The notes under the pieces are model-generated. The model was not told where the DNA came from. It searched no databases and was given only the letters and a program-made list of their open reading frames with translations. DNA of 58,618 bases from Embleya sp040605455 (lineage in GTDB: Bacteria > Actinomycetota > Actinomycetes > Streptomycetales > Streptomycetaceae), in the NCBI RefSeq assembly GCF_040605455.1, contig NZ_JBEXCV010000043.1, positions 1 to 58,618 of the forward strand. Direction: 5' to 3'. The translations under genes and the position numbers were made by a program. How positions within the stretch are numbered: position 1 is the stretch's first letter; each line of letters opens with the position of its first letter. This document shows positions 1-7,691 of this stretch, piece by piece.

Positions 1-311
1 GGACCGGCCGGGCGCGCGGGGTGGGGCGGTTTTTAGTTTAAAAAACAAAAAACCACCCCCGTGGGCCGCGGGGGCGCCGCCCCCCCCGCCCCCCCCCCCC
101 GGCCATTTCGGCGGTTCCCGGCGAGCCCGTGCCCACACCGGCGCCCGGCGGCCGGCCGGTCACGGCGTGGCGTGAATGCCCTGGTAGAGCCCTCGAATGG
201 CGTGGATTCGGCTCCTCAAGGCGTGATCACCAATGCGACGATCTGGTGATCGACGGGGGCTTCCGCGTGGTGCGGCGGCGTTTCCCCTCGCGACCGGAAG
301 GGATCACCCTC
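1..311. other. Non-coding start of window with AT-rich hairpin and poly-C tract
   Basis: No convincing gene is seen here. Positions 28-54 hold an inverted repeat (GGTTTTT against AAAAACC) extended by GGGG 23-26 against CCCC 56-59, with an A/T-only centre. This is unusual in so GC-rich a sequence and could act as a terminator in either direction. Positions 78-100 are almost pure C, so length errors there are likely. A possible frame runs from 129 into the next gene, but its codons before 312 do not look coding. Confidence 0.5.
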
Positions 312-1070
312 GTGGACTCGCTGGATCTGAAGACGGTGCGCACCAGCCTCGAAGGGGCGGTACTGCACGTGCGGTTGGCCCGGCCGGAGGGAGGCAACGC
401 GCTCGACGAGCAGATGTTGGACGACCTCCTGGCAGTGCTTTCCCACCTGCGTACGCGCGATGACGTGCGCGTGCTCGTCCTGTCCGGGGAGGGGGATTCC
501 TTCTGCCTCGGCGGTGATCGCGGCGAGTTCCTACGCCTGGCGGCCGAGGATCCCGGCGGGCCGGCCGTGCGCCGGATCGGCGACAAGGCGCGGTCGGTAT
601 GCGAAGGGCTGGCCGCGGCAGATCCGGTCACCATCGCGCGCGTTCACGGCCAGGTGGTCGGGGCGGGGCTGGCCCTGGCGGTCTTCTGCGACCTGCGGGT
701 GGGCGATATCGAGACACGGTTTCGGATGCCGGAGCTGGCCCTGGGGCTGCCGACCGCGTGGGGCGGCGCGATGGCCCGACTCATCGGCGAGGTCGGCGCC
801 GCCCGCATCCGCGAACTCGTATTGACCGCAGACGCGTTCGATGCCCACACCGCACATCGGTTGTCGATCCTGCACCAGGTCGTGCCGGCCGACGAGCTCG
901 ATGCGGCGGTGAGCCGCTGGGTCAAGCCCGTGGTGCGCAGGCCCGTCGCGGCACTGCACGCGTCGAAGACGCTGATGAACGCCTACAGCCGGAGCGACCG
1001 GTTCGGTGATCTGTCCATGCTCGACGGCCACTTCCTGTCGGCGTTCCTGGGCGCCGGAATCGCGCGCTGA
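312..1070 (+). CDS. Enoyl-CoA hydratase/isomerase family protein
   Basis: A 252-residue crotonase-fold protein, the usual length for this family. Members form a CoA-thioester oxyanion hole and catalyse hydration, isomerisation or related steps on acyl-CoA. The crotonase core is visible: SGEGDSFCLGGD (first oxyanion-hole region), then RVHGQVVGAGLALAVFCDLRVG (second) and RFRMPELALGLPTAWGG. The usual catalytic Glu positions are not both obvious, so the exact reaction is uncertain. The GTG at 312 was chosen because a GGAAGGG ribosome-binding site lies just upstream and the preceding codons lack family similarity. The gene ends against a strong bidirectional hairpin and faces the conservon P450. 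Confidence 0.85.
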   Translation: MDSLDLKTVRTSLEGAVLHVRLARPEGGNALDEQMLDDLLAVLSHLRTRDDVRVLVLSGEGDSFCLGGDRGEFLRLAAEDPGGPAVRRIGDKARSVCEGLAAADPVTIARVHGQVVGAGLALAVFCDLRVGDIETRFRMPELALGLPTAWGGAMARLIGEVGAARIRELVLTADAFDAHTAHRLSILHQVVPADELDAAVSRWVKPVVRRPVAALHASKTLMNAYSRSDRFGDLSMLDGHFLSAFLGAGIAR

Positions 1071-1075
1071 CGCCG

Positions 1076-1114
1076 ACGGGGCCGGTCGCGTCGGTGTGAC
1101 GCGACCGGCCCCGT
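1076..1114. terminator. Bidirectional hairpin terminator
   Basis: A perfect 17-bp inverted repeat (arms 1076-1092 and 1098-1114, loop GGTGT) lies between two convergent genes. It has no T-run, as is common for actinomycete terminators. Confidence 0.8.
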
Positions 1115-1125
1115 CATGCGATCGC

Positions 1126-2379
1126 TCAGCGCACGCTCACCGGCATCCGGATGATCCGGCGAAAGGCCAGCCGGGGCTCCCAGGTGGGCGGTGCCACGAC
1201 CCGCAGCGCGGGCAGGCGACGCAGGATCGTCTCGAGCAGCACACCGGCCTCCAGGCGGGCCAGGCTCGCCCCGATGCAGTAGTGGATGCCGCCACCGAAG
1301 GAGATGTGCCGGGCCCGACGTGTGACGTCGAAGGCGTGCGCGTCGGGCGTCACGGCCGGGTCGTGATTGGCCGCGCCCAGCATCGTGTGCACGACCTCGC
1401 CCCGGGCGATGGGCATGCCGCCCAGGACCAGGTCCCTACCCGCGTGGCGGGTGGTCACGTGGATCGGCGGGTCGTAGCGGAAGACCTCCTCGACGGCATC
1501 GGCCAGGGCCGCCGGGTGCGTGCGCAGCCACTCCCGCTGCCCCGGGTGCCGGTCGAAGGTCCAGATCATCGTGGACAGCAGCGTGGAAGTGGTCTCCAGG
1601 GACGCGATGACCACGAACATGGCGAGCGAGTAGACGTTCTCGTCCGCCAGTTCCCGATCCGGCTCCAGCGCGTCCCAGGCGCGCAGCCACCCGGAGATCA
1701 CGTCGTCGCCGGGGTTCGCACGGCGGCGCGCGACCAGGGCGGTGAAATACTCGCGCAACCCCCGGATGGCGTCGTCCGCCGCCAGGAGCTGCCGTTTGGT
1801 GGGCAGCAACTCCTGGGCGTACGCCTGCGCGTGGGTCAGTGCGCGCAGCAGGTCGAAGTCCTCGGCCGGCAGGCCCAGCCAGTGCCCGACGGTGGCCACC
1901 GGCAGTTGTTCGCCGACGAGTTCGGCGAAGTCCGCGTCCGCGCCTTTGGCGTGCTCGATCAGGGTGTCGAGCAGTGTGTTCGCCACCCGTTGCACCGTCG
2001 GGCGCAGCGCTTCGAGGGTGCCGCGGTCGAAGATGTTGTTGACGGATCTGCGGATTCGGGTGTGCTCCGGCGGATTGAGTGCCACCAGGGTCTGTTCGAG
2101 TTCGCGGGACGACGGTGTCGACCAGCGCGGGCCGTCGGTCTGTCGGGCGCGCCACGCCCGGTCCAGAGCGAGCCAGTCAGGGCTGCGCAAAACCTCGTCG
2201 CACGCGCGGTAGCCGGTCACCAGGAACCCGCCCCAGGGTGCGGGCACCACGTCGCCCATCTCCCGTAGACTCGCGTACAGCGGTAGGGGGTCCGCCTGGC
2301 CGGCCACGGAGCGTAGCCGGGACAACAGGGCGACGACACTTCGGCTGTCGATGACGGTGGTGGGCGCTGAAGACTGCAC
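1126..2379 (-). CDS. Cytochrome P450, conservon-associated (CYP154-like position)
   Basis: A 417-residue bacterial class I P450 that would use heme and external ferredoxin electrons to oxygenate an unknown substrate. The heme loop is FGGGIHYCIG with ligand Cys368. The K-helix ExxR is present as EVFR followed by YDPP, and the I-helix reads ASLETTST, keeping the Thr pair. It lies downstream of the CYP157-like P450 of the conservon. In Streptomyces, CYP157 genes are commonly paired with a CYP154 gene, so CYP154 membership is inferred from context. A 250-bp gap with a strong hairpin separates the two, so it may be transcribed at a different level or from its own promoter. Confidence 0.9.
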   Translation of the reverse strand: MQSSAPTTVIDSRSVVALLSRLRSVAGQADPLPLYASLREMGDVVPAPWGGFLVTGYRACDEVLRSPDWLALDRAWRARQTDGPRWSTPSSRELEQTLVALNPPEHTRIRRSVNNIFDRGTLEALRPTVQRVANTLLDTLIEHAKGADADFAELVGEQLPVATVGHWLGLPAEDFDLLRALTHAQAYAQELLPTKRQLLAADDAIRGLREYFTALVARRRANPGDDVISGWLRAWDALEPDRELADENVYSLAMFVVIASLETTSTLLSTMIWTFDRHPGQREWLRTHPAALADAVEEVFRYDPPIHVTTRHAGRDLVLGGMPIARGEVVHTMLGAANHDPAVTPDAHAFDVTRRARHISFGGGIHYCIGASLARLEAGVLLETILRRLPALRVVAPPTWEPRLAFRRIIRMPVSVR

Positions 2380-2535
2380 GACGGCTCCTTCGAACTCGAC
2401 ACGAGGTCAACTGACGACTCGGCACAGCGTTGATCGATCGGCCGCCCCGGGTGTGGGCGGTCGACGGTGAAGGGTGTCTGCGGTTGTCGGGCGGGGCGTT
2501 CGACGCAGGCGTCTTTCCCGCCCCGCTCGAAGGCG

Positions 2536-2583
2536 CCGGTGCCCGGCCCGGGAGAGAGCGACTCTCCCGGGCTGTGGCACCGG
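2536..2583. terminator. Large hairpin between the two P450 genes
   Basis: Nested inverted repeats: an outer 8-bp stem (CCGGTGCC 2536-2543 with GGCACCGG 2576-2583) and an inner 10-bp stem (CCCGGGAGAG 2547-2556 with CTCTCCCGGG 2562-2571, loop AGCGA). It follows the stop of the upstream P450 on the minus strand and could terminate or attenuate the conservon transcript. Confidence 0.65.
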
Positions 2584-2629
2584 CACCGGTGGTGGCCGGC
2601 CCCGCCTGGTGTGGCGGGTCAGGGTGCGG

Positions 2630-4024
2630 CTATTGGCCTCGCCACCAGTTCAGGAACGAGCTCCATACCCCGCCCTTGCGCGCGCCGGGGTCCGGGCGCT
2701 CGGGGGCGGTGGCGGAGCGTGCGGGCGCCTGACCCGCCGGCCGAGGTACGGTGCGCGGCGGGATGGGCGTGAAGCGGGCCGGCAGCGCGGTGAGCGCCCG
2801 GTTGAAGGGGCCGGGACGCCAATCCAACTCCGCGACCGGAACGGCGAGTTCGAGGTCCGGCAGGCGGTTGAGCAGCTTTTCGATCGCGGCGGTGGCGATC
2901 AGCCAGGCGGAGTCCTTGGCCGGGCAGGCGTGCGGCCCCGCGCTCCAGGCCAGATGAGAGCGGTTGTTCGGCCTGCGGCCGTCCGCGAACAGGGCGGGGT
3001 CGCTGTTGGTCGCGGCGAAGCTGATCACCACCGGGGTGCCCCGGCGGAGCGTGACGCCCGCCAGGTCGACGTCCCGTACCGGGTAGTGCACCGCGTAGTT
3101 GGCCATCGGGGGGTCGGTCCACAACACCTCGTCGAGCGCGTCCTCGACGGACGCTCCGCCGCCGAACAGGCTGACCGAGAACCGCTCGTCGGAGAGGATC
3201 AACCGCAACCCGTTGGCGATCAGGTTGCGTTGCGGTTCGGTGCCGGCGCTCATGAGCATGACGAGTTGGTGGATCATCTCCTCGTCGTTGAGCCGGTTGG
3301 GGTGGGCCATCAGCCACGAGGTGACATCGGAGCCGGGCTGTTCGCGTTTGAGCGCGACGAGTTCGACCAGGGCGCCGGTCAGCAGGTGGTTGGCCGCTTC
3401 CGCGTCCCCGACCGCGTCGAAGATGCCGGCGATGCCCGCGACCAGGCGGTCGCCCAATTCGGGCGGACTGCCGAAGAGTTCGCTGAACACCAGGAGCGGC
3501 AGGGTCTTGGCGTAGGAGTTCAGCAGGTCGACGCTGCCGGTGCCCGCCCACTGGTCGACCAGGTAGTCCGAGCTGCGTTCGACGAAACGGCGCAGCTGGT
3601 AAGGGTCGATCCGGTCGAGGCTGTCGGTGACGGCCTGGCGCAGCCGCAGGTGCTCGGCGCCGTCGGTGAACAGGCAGTTCGGCCGGTGCATCATCATGGG
3701 CACGACCGGGCTGTCGGCGGGGACCGTGCCGTCCGCCAGCGCGAGCCAGCGTCGGGGGTCCTTGGCGAACAGTTCGGGGGAGTGCAGGACGCGCAGTGCG
3801 GCGGCGTGGTCGGTGACCAGCATCGCGTCCACCCCGGGTGCCAATTCCACCGATCCCGCCACGCCCTGTCGACGCAGGTGTTCGTACACGGCGCGGGGGT
3901 CGGCGGAGAACGCCTTGTCGTGCAGCGGGACGGCCCCGCCGGCGTGGTGTGCGGGGCAGCCCGGGGGCGGTGTGGGGTGATCGCCGGAAGAGGGTGCCGG
4001 ACGATCGAGTGGGCCAGTGTTCAC
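2630..4024 (-). CDS. CYP157-like cytochrome P450 of the conservon, no ExxR motif
   Basis: A 464-residue P450. The GTG start at 4024 overlaps the GTPase stop (GTGTGA), so translation is probably coupled; longer readings upstream lie inside the GTPase gene. The K-helix shows EVLW in place of ExxR. The heme loop is SAGPHACPAKD (Cys367), which lacks the usual Phe and following Gly, and the I-helix reads SAGTEPQ. Loss of ExxR is known for the Streptomyces CYP157 family, and the position in a conservon agrees. After about residue 425 there is a Pro/Ala/Arg-rich tail ending WSSFLNWW, not typical of P450s, possibly a protein or membrane contact. Confidence 0.9.
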   Translation of the reverse strand: MNTGPLDRPAPSSGDHPTPPPGCPAHHAGGAVPLHDKAFSADPRAVYEHLRRQGVAGSVELAPGVDAMLVTDHAAALRVLHSPELFAKDPRRWLALADGTVPADSPVVPMMMHRPNCLFTDGAEHLRLRQAVTDSLDRIDPYQLRRFVERSSDYLVDQWAGTGSVDLLNSYAKTLPLLVFSELFGSPPELGDRLVAGIAGIFDAVGDAEAANHLLTGALVELVALKREQPGSDVTSWLMAHPNRLNDEEMIHQLVMLMSAGTEPQRNLIANGLRLILSDERFSVSLFGGGASVEDALDEVLWTDPPMANYAVHYPVRDVDLAGVTLRRGTPVVISFAATNSDPALFADGRRPNNRSHLAWSAGPHACPAKDSAWLIATAAIEKLLNRLPDLELAVPVAELDWRPGPFNRALTALPARFTPIPPRTVPRPAGQAPARSATAPERPDPGARKGGVWSSFLNWWRGQ

Positions 4025-4629
4025 ACGAGTTCCTTGGATGCCCGGAGCTGGAGGTAGCGGACGAGGGCCATCAGGGCCTCGGTCGAGGAGGCGCGGTCGC
4101 GGGCGTCGCAGGTGACCAGCGGCGTCTCCGGCAGCAGGTCGAGCGCGGTGCGCAGCTTCTCCAGGGGATGTTCGACGGCGCCGTCGAACCGGTTGATGGC
4201 GACGGCGTACGGCACGTCGTATTCCTCCAACAGGCCGATGACGTCGAAGGATTGGTCGAAGCGCTGGGGGTCGATCAGGACGAGGGCGCCGAGTGCGCCG
4301 AGGGTCATGTCCTTCCACACCTGGGCGAAGCGCTGCTGCCCGGGCGTGCCGAAGAGGTAGAGCACGAGTCGGTCGCTGAGGGTGAGTCGGCCGAAGTCCA
4401 GGGCGACCGTGGTGGTGGTCTTGCGGCCCGCGCCCGTCAGGTCGTCGACGTGTGCGCCGGCCTGCGTCATCGTCTCCTCGGTACTGAGGGGCCGGATCTC
4501 CGACATGGTGCCGACGAACGTGGTCTTGCCGACGGCGAAGTGCCCGACCACCAGGATCTTCGCCGCGACCTTGACGGAGTCGGCCAGGTAGACGTCGGTG
4601 GCGCCGCCGCTAGAGACGGGCGAGTCCAT
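4021..4629 (-). CDS. Conservon small GTPase (CvnD type)
   Basis: A 202-residue GTP/ATP-binding protein of the conservon family, thought to work with the sensor ATPase and the Roadblock protein in a complex resembling eukaryotic GPCR/G-protein parts. Visible motifs are the P-loop GHFAVGKT (residues 29-36), FGTPGQQRF as switch II (with TP in place of DT), and NRFD as the nucleotide-specificity loop. The start at 4629 lies 20 bases inside the end of the DUF742 gene, and the stop overlaps the start of the next P450, so the operon is tightly packed. Confidence 0.93.
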   Translation of the reverse strand: MDSPVSSGGATDVYLADSVKVAAKILVVGHFAVGKTTFVGTMSEIRPLSTEETMTQAGAHVDDLTGAGRKTTTTVALDFGRLTLSDRLVLYLFGTPGQQRFAQVWKDMTLGALGALVLIDPQRFDQSFDVIGLLEEYDVPYAVAINRFDGAVEHPLEKLRTALDLLPETPLVTCDARDRASSTEALMALVRYLQLRASKELV

Positions 4630-4978
4630 CCAGCACCTCCTGTAGAAGTTGGGTCTTGGGAAGCTCGGCGGTGGGGATGGGTCGGCGGGTGGCCACCAGG
4701 CCGGTGTCCATGAGGTCGGACAGCAGCACCTTGACCACGCCGATGGGCAGTTTCAGGTGTGCGGCGACCTCGGCGACCGAGAGGATCCCGCCGCGACACA
4801 GGTCGAGCAGGCGCGTGCTTTCGGGGTCGAGGATGTGCGGGGACTGGTCGCCGGGCAACGCGATCACCAGACTGACCAGGTCCAGACCCTCGCGGGTCGG
4901 GTGGCCGCGGCCGCGGGTGATGACGTAGGGGCGTACTAAGTCGGGGGCGTCGGTTTTCGCTGTGGGATCGTTGGTCAT
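4610..4978 (-). CDS. DUF742 conservon protein (CvnC type)
   Basis: A 122-residue DUF742 protein, the usual third member of a conservon. The core includes LVRPYVITRGR near the N-terminus and a winged-helix-like segment, SVAEVAAHLKLPIGVVKVLL. The ATG at 4978 forms an ATGA overlap with the Roadblock gene stop, which fixes the start; longer in-frame readings run into that gene. It may bind DNA or mediate contacts within the complex; its biochemical role is not established. Confidence 0.92.
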   Translation of the reverse strand: MTNDPTAKTDAPDLVRPYVITRGRGHPTREGLDLVSLVIALPGDQSPHILDPESTRLLDLCRGGILSVAEVAAHLKLPIGVVKVLLSDLMDTGLVATRRPIPTAELPKTQLLQEVLDGLARL

Positions 4979-5376
4979 ACCGAATGGTCCGCATTCCGTC
5001 GGGGCGGGCTGGTCAGTTCCTTTCCGAGTTGGCGAACCAGCTGTTGCATGCGGAACGTGATGATTTCCATGTCCACGTTCTGCGTGGCCGATACAGCCAG
5101 ATAGGCGCCGGGACCGGCCGCCACCAGGAAGATGAATCCGTCGCCGAACTCGACGAGCGTCTGACGCCACGGCGTCTCGGAATCGCCGATGAACTCAGCC
5201 GTGCTTCGGCTGATCGATTGCAGCCCGGACAGCGCCGCGGCCTGACGATCGGCTTCGTCCCGGGATATCCCGTCGGAATGTGCGCGCAATATTCCGTCCG
5301 CGGACAACAGGATGGCGTGCCGCGCCTCCGGGACCTTGAGGGCGTCGTTGAGAATCCAGGCCAGGTCGTTGTTCAT
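4975..5376 (-). CDS. Roadblock/LC7 domain protein (CvnB type)
   Basis: A 133-residue protein made almost entirely of one Roadblock/LC7 domain, a fold found in GTPase regulators. The domain begins NNDLAWILNDALKVPEARHAILLSADG and carries the typical GDGFIFLVAAGPGAYLAV strand region. The ATG at 5376 overlaps the sensor ATPase stop (ATGA). In conservons this protein is thought to regulate the GTPase encoded two genes downstream. Confidence 0.93.
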   Translation of the reverse strand: MNNDLAWILNDALKVPEARHAILLSADGILRAHSDGISRDEADRQAAALSGLQSISRSTAEFIGDSETPWRQTLVEFGDGFIFLVAAGPGAYLAVSATQNVDMEIITFRMQQLVRQLGKELTSPPRRNADHSV

Positions 5377-6680
5377 CGGTTTTCTTGCCCTTTGTCGTCT
5401 GTTTCGGGAACGCGGCCGGAGCGGGTTCCGCGCAGGAACGCGCCCATCAGCCCCGCCGTCTCCGCGTCCGATCGGTCGGCGGCCTCGGTCGGCGCCGGTT
5501 GGTGCGTGCGGTCGACCTGCAGCGGGGCCCGGCGGCGGCGCTGCGGCAGTTCTCCGTCCAGGGCGGCGGTTCCTTCGTCGGCGACGGGAGCGGTGGTTGC
5601 GGGTGTGGCGGGCCGGGCTTCGCCGGTCGCGGCGCGGGGGACGCGGGCAACGCGACGCTGCGCGGGGACCGGGGCGGGCTCGACGTCGACGGCGGTGGTG
5701 AGCAGTTCGGAGGGGAGCATCACCACCGCGCGCATGCCGCCGTAGGGCGATCGGGTGTCCACCGAGACGGTGAAGCCGTATTGGGCGGCGAGCATGCCGA
5801 TGACGGGGAAGCCGAACTGGGGCGGGTGTCCCAGCCGGGTGATGCCCACCGGCTCGGTGGCGTCGAGGTAGCGGGCCGCGCTCTGCCGGGCCTCCTCGTG
5901 CATGCCCACGCCCGCGTCGTCGACCATGACGCACACCCCGTTGGGTACGGTCTGGAAATTGATTTCGACGGTGGTGTGCGGTGGGGAATAACTGGCGGCG
6001 TTGTCGAGGAGTTCGGCCACCGCGAGCGCGACCGGCTCGACCGCCCGGCCGATGACGGCGACGTTGGATTGCATCCGGATCTCCACGCGGAGGTAGTCGC
6101 GGATGCGGCCCTTCGCGCCGCGCATGACGTCGTACAGCGGTGCCGCGGCGCGTTGGCGTCCGGTCCACCCGCCGCAGAGTGCGGCGATGACCTGGGCGCG
6201 GCGGCCGAATTGCGAGTTCATGTGGTCGATCGCCAGCAGGTCCTGGAGCAGTTGCGCGTCGACGTAGTTGTTCTGCATGTCGGAGATCGCCAACTGCTGT
6301 TCCCCGGCCAGCGCCTGGAGGGTGCGCATGGCGGCCTTCAGCGCGTTCTTGGCCGAATGGTCGGCGCGGTCGCGGGCGTCCTCGACGGCGGTGGTGAACA
6401 TCTCCACGACCGTCTCGATGTTTTGTGCGTACGGCGTGGCACGAAGTTCCGAGTGGAGGAGGAGCGATCCCTTGAGTCGTTCCCCGGTCTCGACCAGGGC
6501 CGGCAGCAACACCCGGACGACATTGTCGATCTCGTCGTCGCGCATGCGCACGTCCTCGGCCAGCAGGCGATTCCTCTCCCTCAGGTCCCTGACGGTTATT
6601 CGGCTGCGGGCCACGTAAACGGCCGCGGCACAGGTGCCGGCCACCCCGTACCAGAGTGCGGGGTCCTGTACAAAGTTCAT
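5373..6680 (-). CDS. Conservon sensor ATPase, histidine-kinase-like (CvnA type)
   Basis: A 435-residue first gene of the conservon. It starts with a short hydrophobic segment (LWYGVAGTCAAAVYVA), followed by a charged coiled-coil-like stretch (RDLRERNRLLAEDVRMRDDE), a helical domain, and a GHKL ATPase domain with N-box ELLDNAASYSPP and G1 box DDAGVGM. No clear phospho-accepting His box is seen, as is typical for these sensors. The C-terminal 110 residues are Pro/Arg/Ala-rich and probably disordered. The ATG at 6680 was chosen over longer readings because it begins with the membrane segment and has an AGGA site upstream. The operon promoter should lie in the 1-kb gap upstream. Confidence 0.9.
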   Translation of the reverse strand: MNFVQDPALWYGVAGTCAAAVYVARSRITVRDLRERNRLLAEDVRMRDDEIDNVVRVLLPALVETGERLKGSLLLHSELRATPYAQNIETVVEMFTTAVEDARDRADHSAKNALKAAMRTLQALAGEQQLAISDMQNNYVDAQLLQDLLAIDHMNSQFGRRAQVIAALCGGWTGRQRAAAPLYDVMRGAKGRIRDYLRVEIRMQSNVAVIGRAVEPVALAVAELLDNAASYSPPHTTVEINFQTVPNGVCVMVDDAGVGMHEEARQSAARYLDATEPVGITRLGHPPQFGFPVIGMLAAQYGFTVSVDTRSPYGGMRAVVMLPSELLTTAVDVEPAPVPAQRRVARVPRAATGEARPATPATTAPVADEGTAALDGELPQRRRRAPLQVDRTHQPAPTEAADRSDAETAGLMGAFLRGTRSGRVPETDDKGQENR

Positions 6681-7691
6681 TCCCACGGTCCTCGTCGCGC
6701 AATCAGGCGGGCAACGGCGCGCGCAGCGAGTGGATTTCGGCGTCGTCCGTGTGCACGAGGCGCGCCACACGGTCTCCGTCCGGCGCATCGCGGATAGCGC
6801 GACCCGCCCGCTGCACGTATCACTCTCCGCTGCTCTCTCGTCGATGGGGCGTAGCGAGTGTAATGGCGTCGACTTCCCCGTTCCCGGGGACGATGACACT
6901 TCTTCTTTCGCGTCGGCTACCCGCGGGTGATCATTCCCGGGATCGGGATATATGTCCGGTATATCGATTGATGGCAACCGAATTCGATGCGTCGAGCGTC
7001 GGGGGCGAATACTCGGGAAACCGGCCGGACGGGCGGGGGAAATGGTCTGAATGCATGGGTCATTCGGAGCATTGCGACCATTGCGACCGCCGAAACCCGG
7101 GCGCGTCGCAGGAGAAGCGGACGGCATCACGCCCCACCCGCCGAGCGCCGACGGCCCCGCTCGGCGGGCAGTCCGAGGAGATGCTGTGAGGATGTTCACG
7201 CACTGGGGACCCGATCGGCACAAAGTTCACGGCGGATGCCGGGGTGCGCGCGGCCCGGCTTCTCGTCCGGGAGCTGCCATGGCCGGTCGGTTGCCTCGAT
7301 ACCGGCCCGGAGCCGTCGACTTCGCCACGACGCGCATGGCGCTGCTTCAGCGGTTCGCTGACGCGGGCCCTGACGCCGGCGGCAAGGCAACGACTTCCGA
7401 ACGGGTCCGGAGTCATCGTCCCGCCCGTCCGGCCCCCACGACACGCCGGTCGCCGGGTAGTGGCCGGCATGCGCCCGGCACGTCAAGGACGGCACTACGG
7501 TCGACCACATATCGGGACACATCCGAGCCACGTCGCCGGCCCGCCCCGTCCGGCGCCGTCCCCCACCCCCGAACCCCCTTTCGATCAGGGCGTGATGGCC
7601 GAGCCGAGCCGTCGACCGCGCGCCCGCCACGTCACAGTCACCGAGTGCCGAGACAGACCCGAGGTGACGAGGTGAGCAGGAGGAACTCGAC
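6681..7691. other. Long intergenic region between conservon and FAD monooxygenase
   Basis: About 1 kb without a recognisable gene. Open frames here are rich in Arg, Ala and Pro and match no family. It must contain the divergent promoters of the conservon and the monooxygenase. Around 6946-6966 lies an AT-rich inverted repeat (GATATA and TATATC about 7 bases apart) close to TTGATGG, a possible regulatory site. The downstream gene has a clear AGGAGG site ending near 7682. Confidence 0.5.

Noticed and set aside
1006..2268. 420-codon plus-strand frame opposite the P450
   Set aside because: It is antisense to a P450 with all motifs; the frame is open only because of high GC.
2474..4057. 527-codon plus-strand frame
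   Set aside because: Antisense of the CYP157-like P450; no family likeness.
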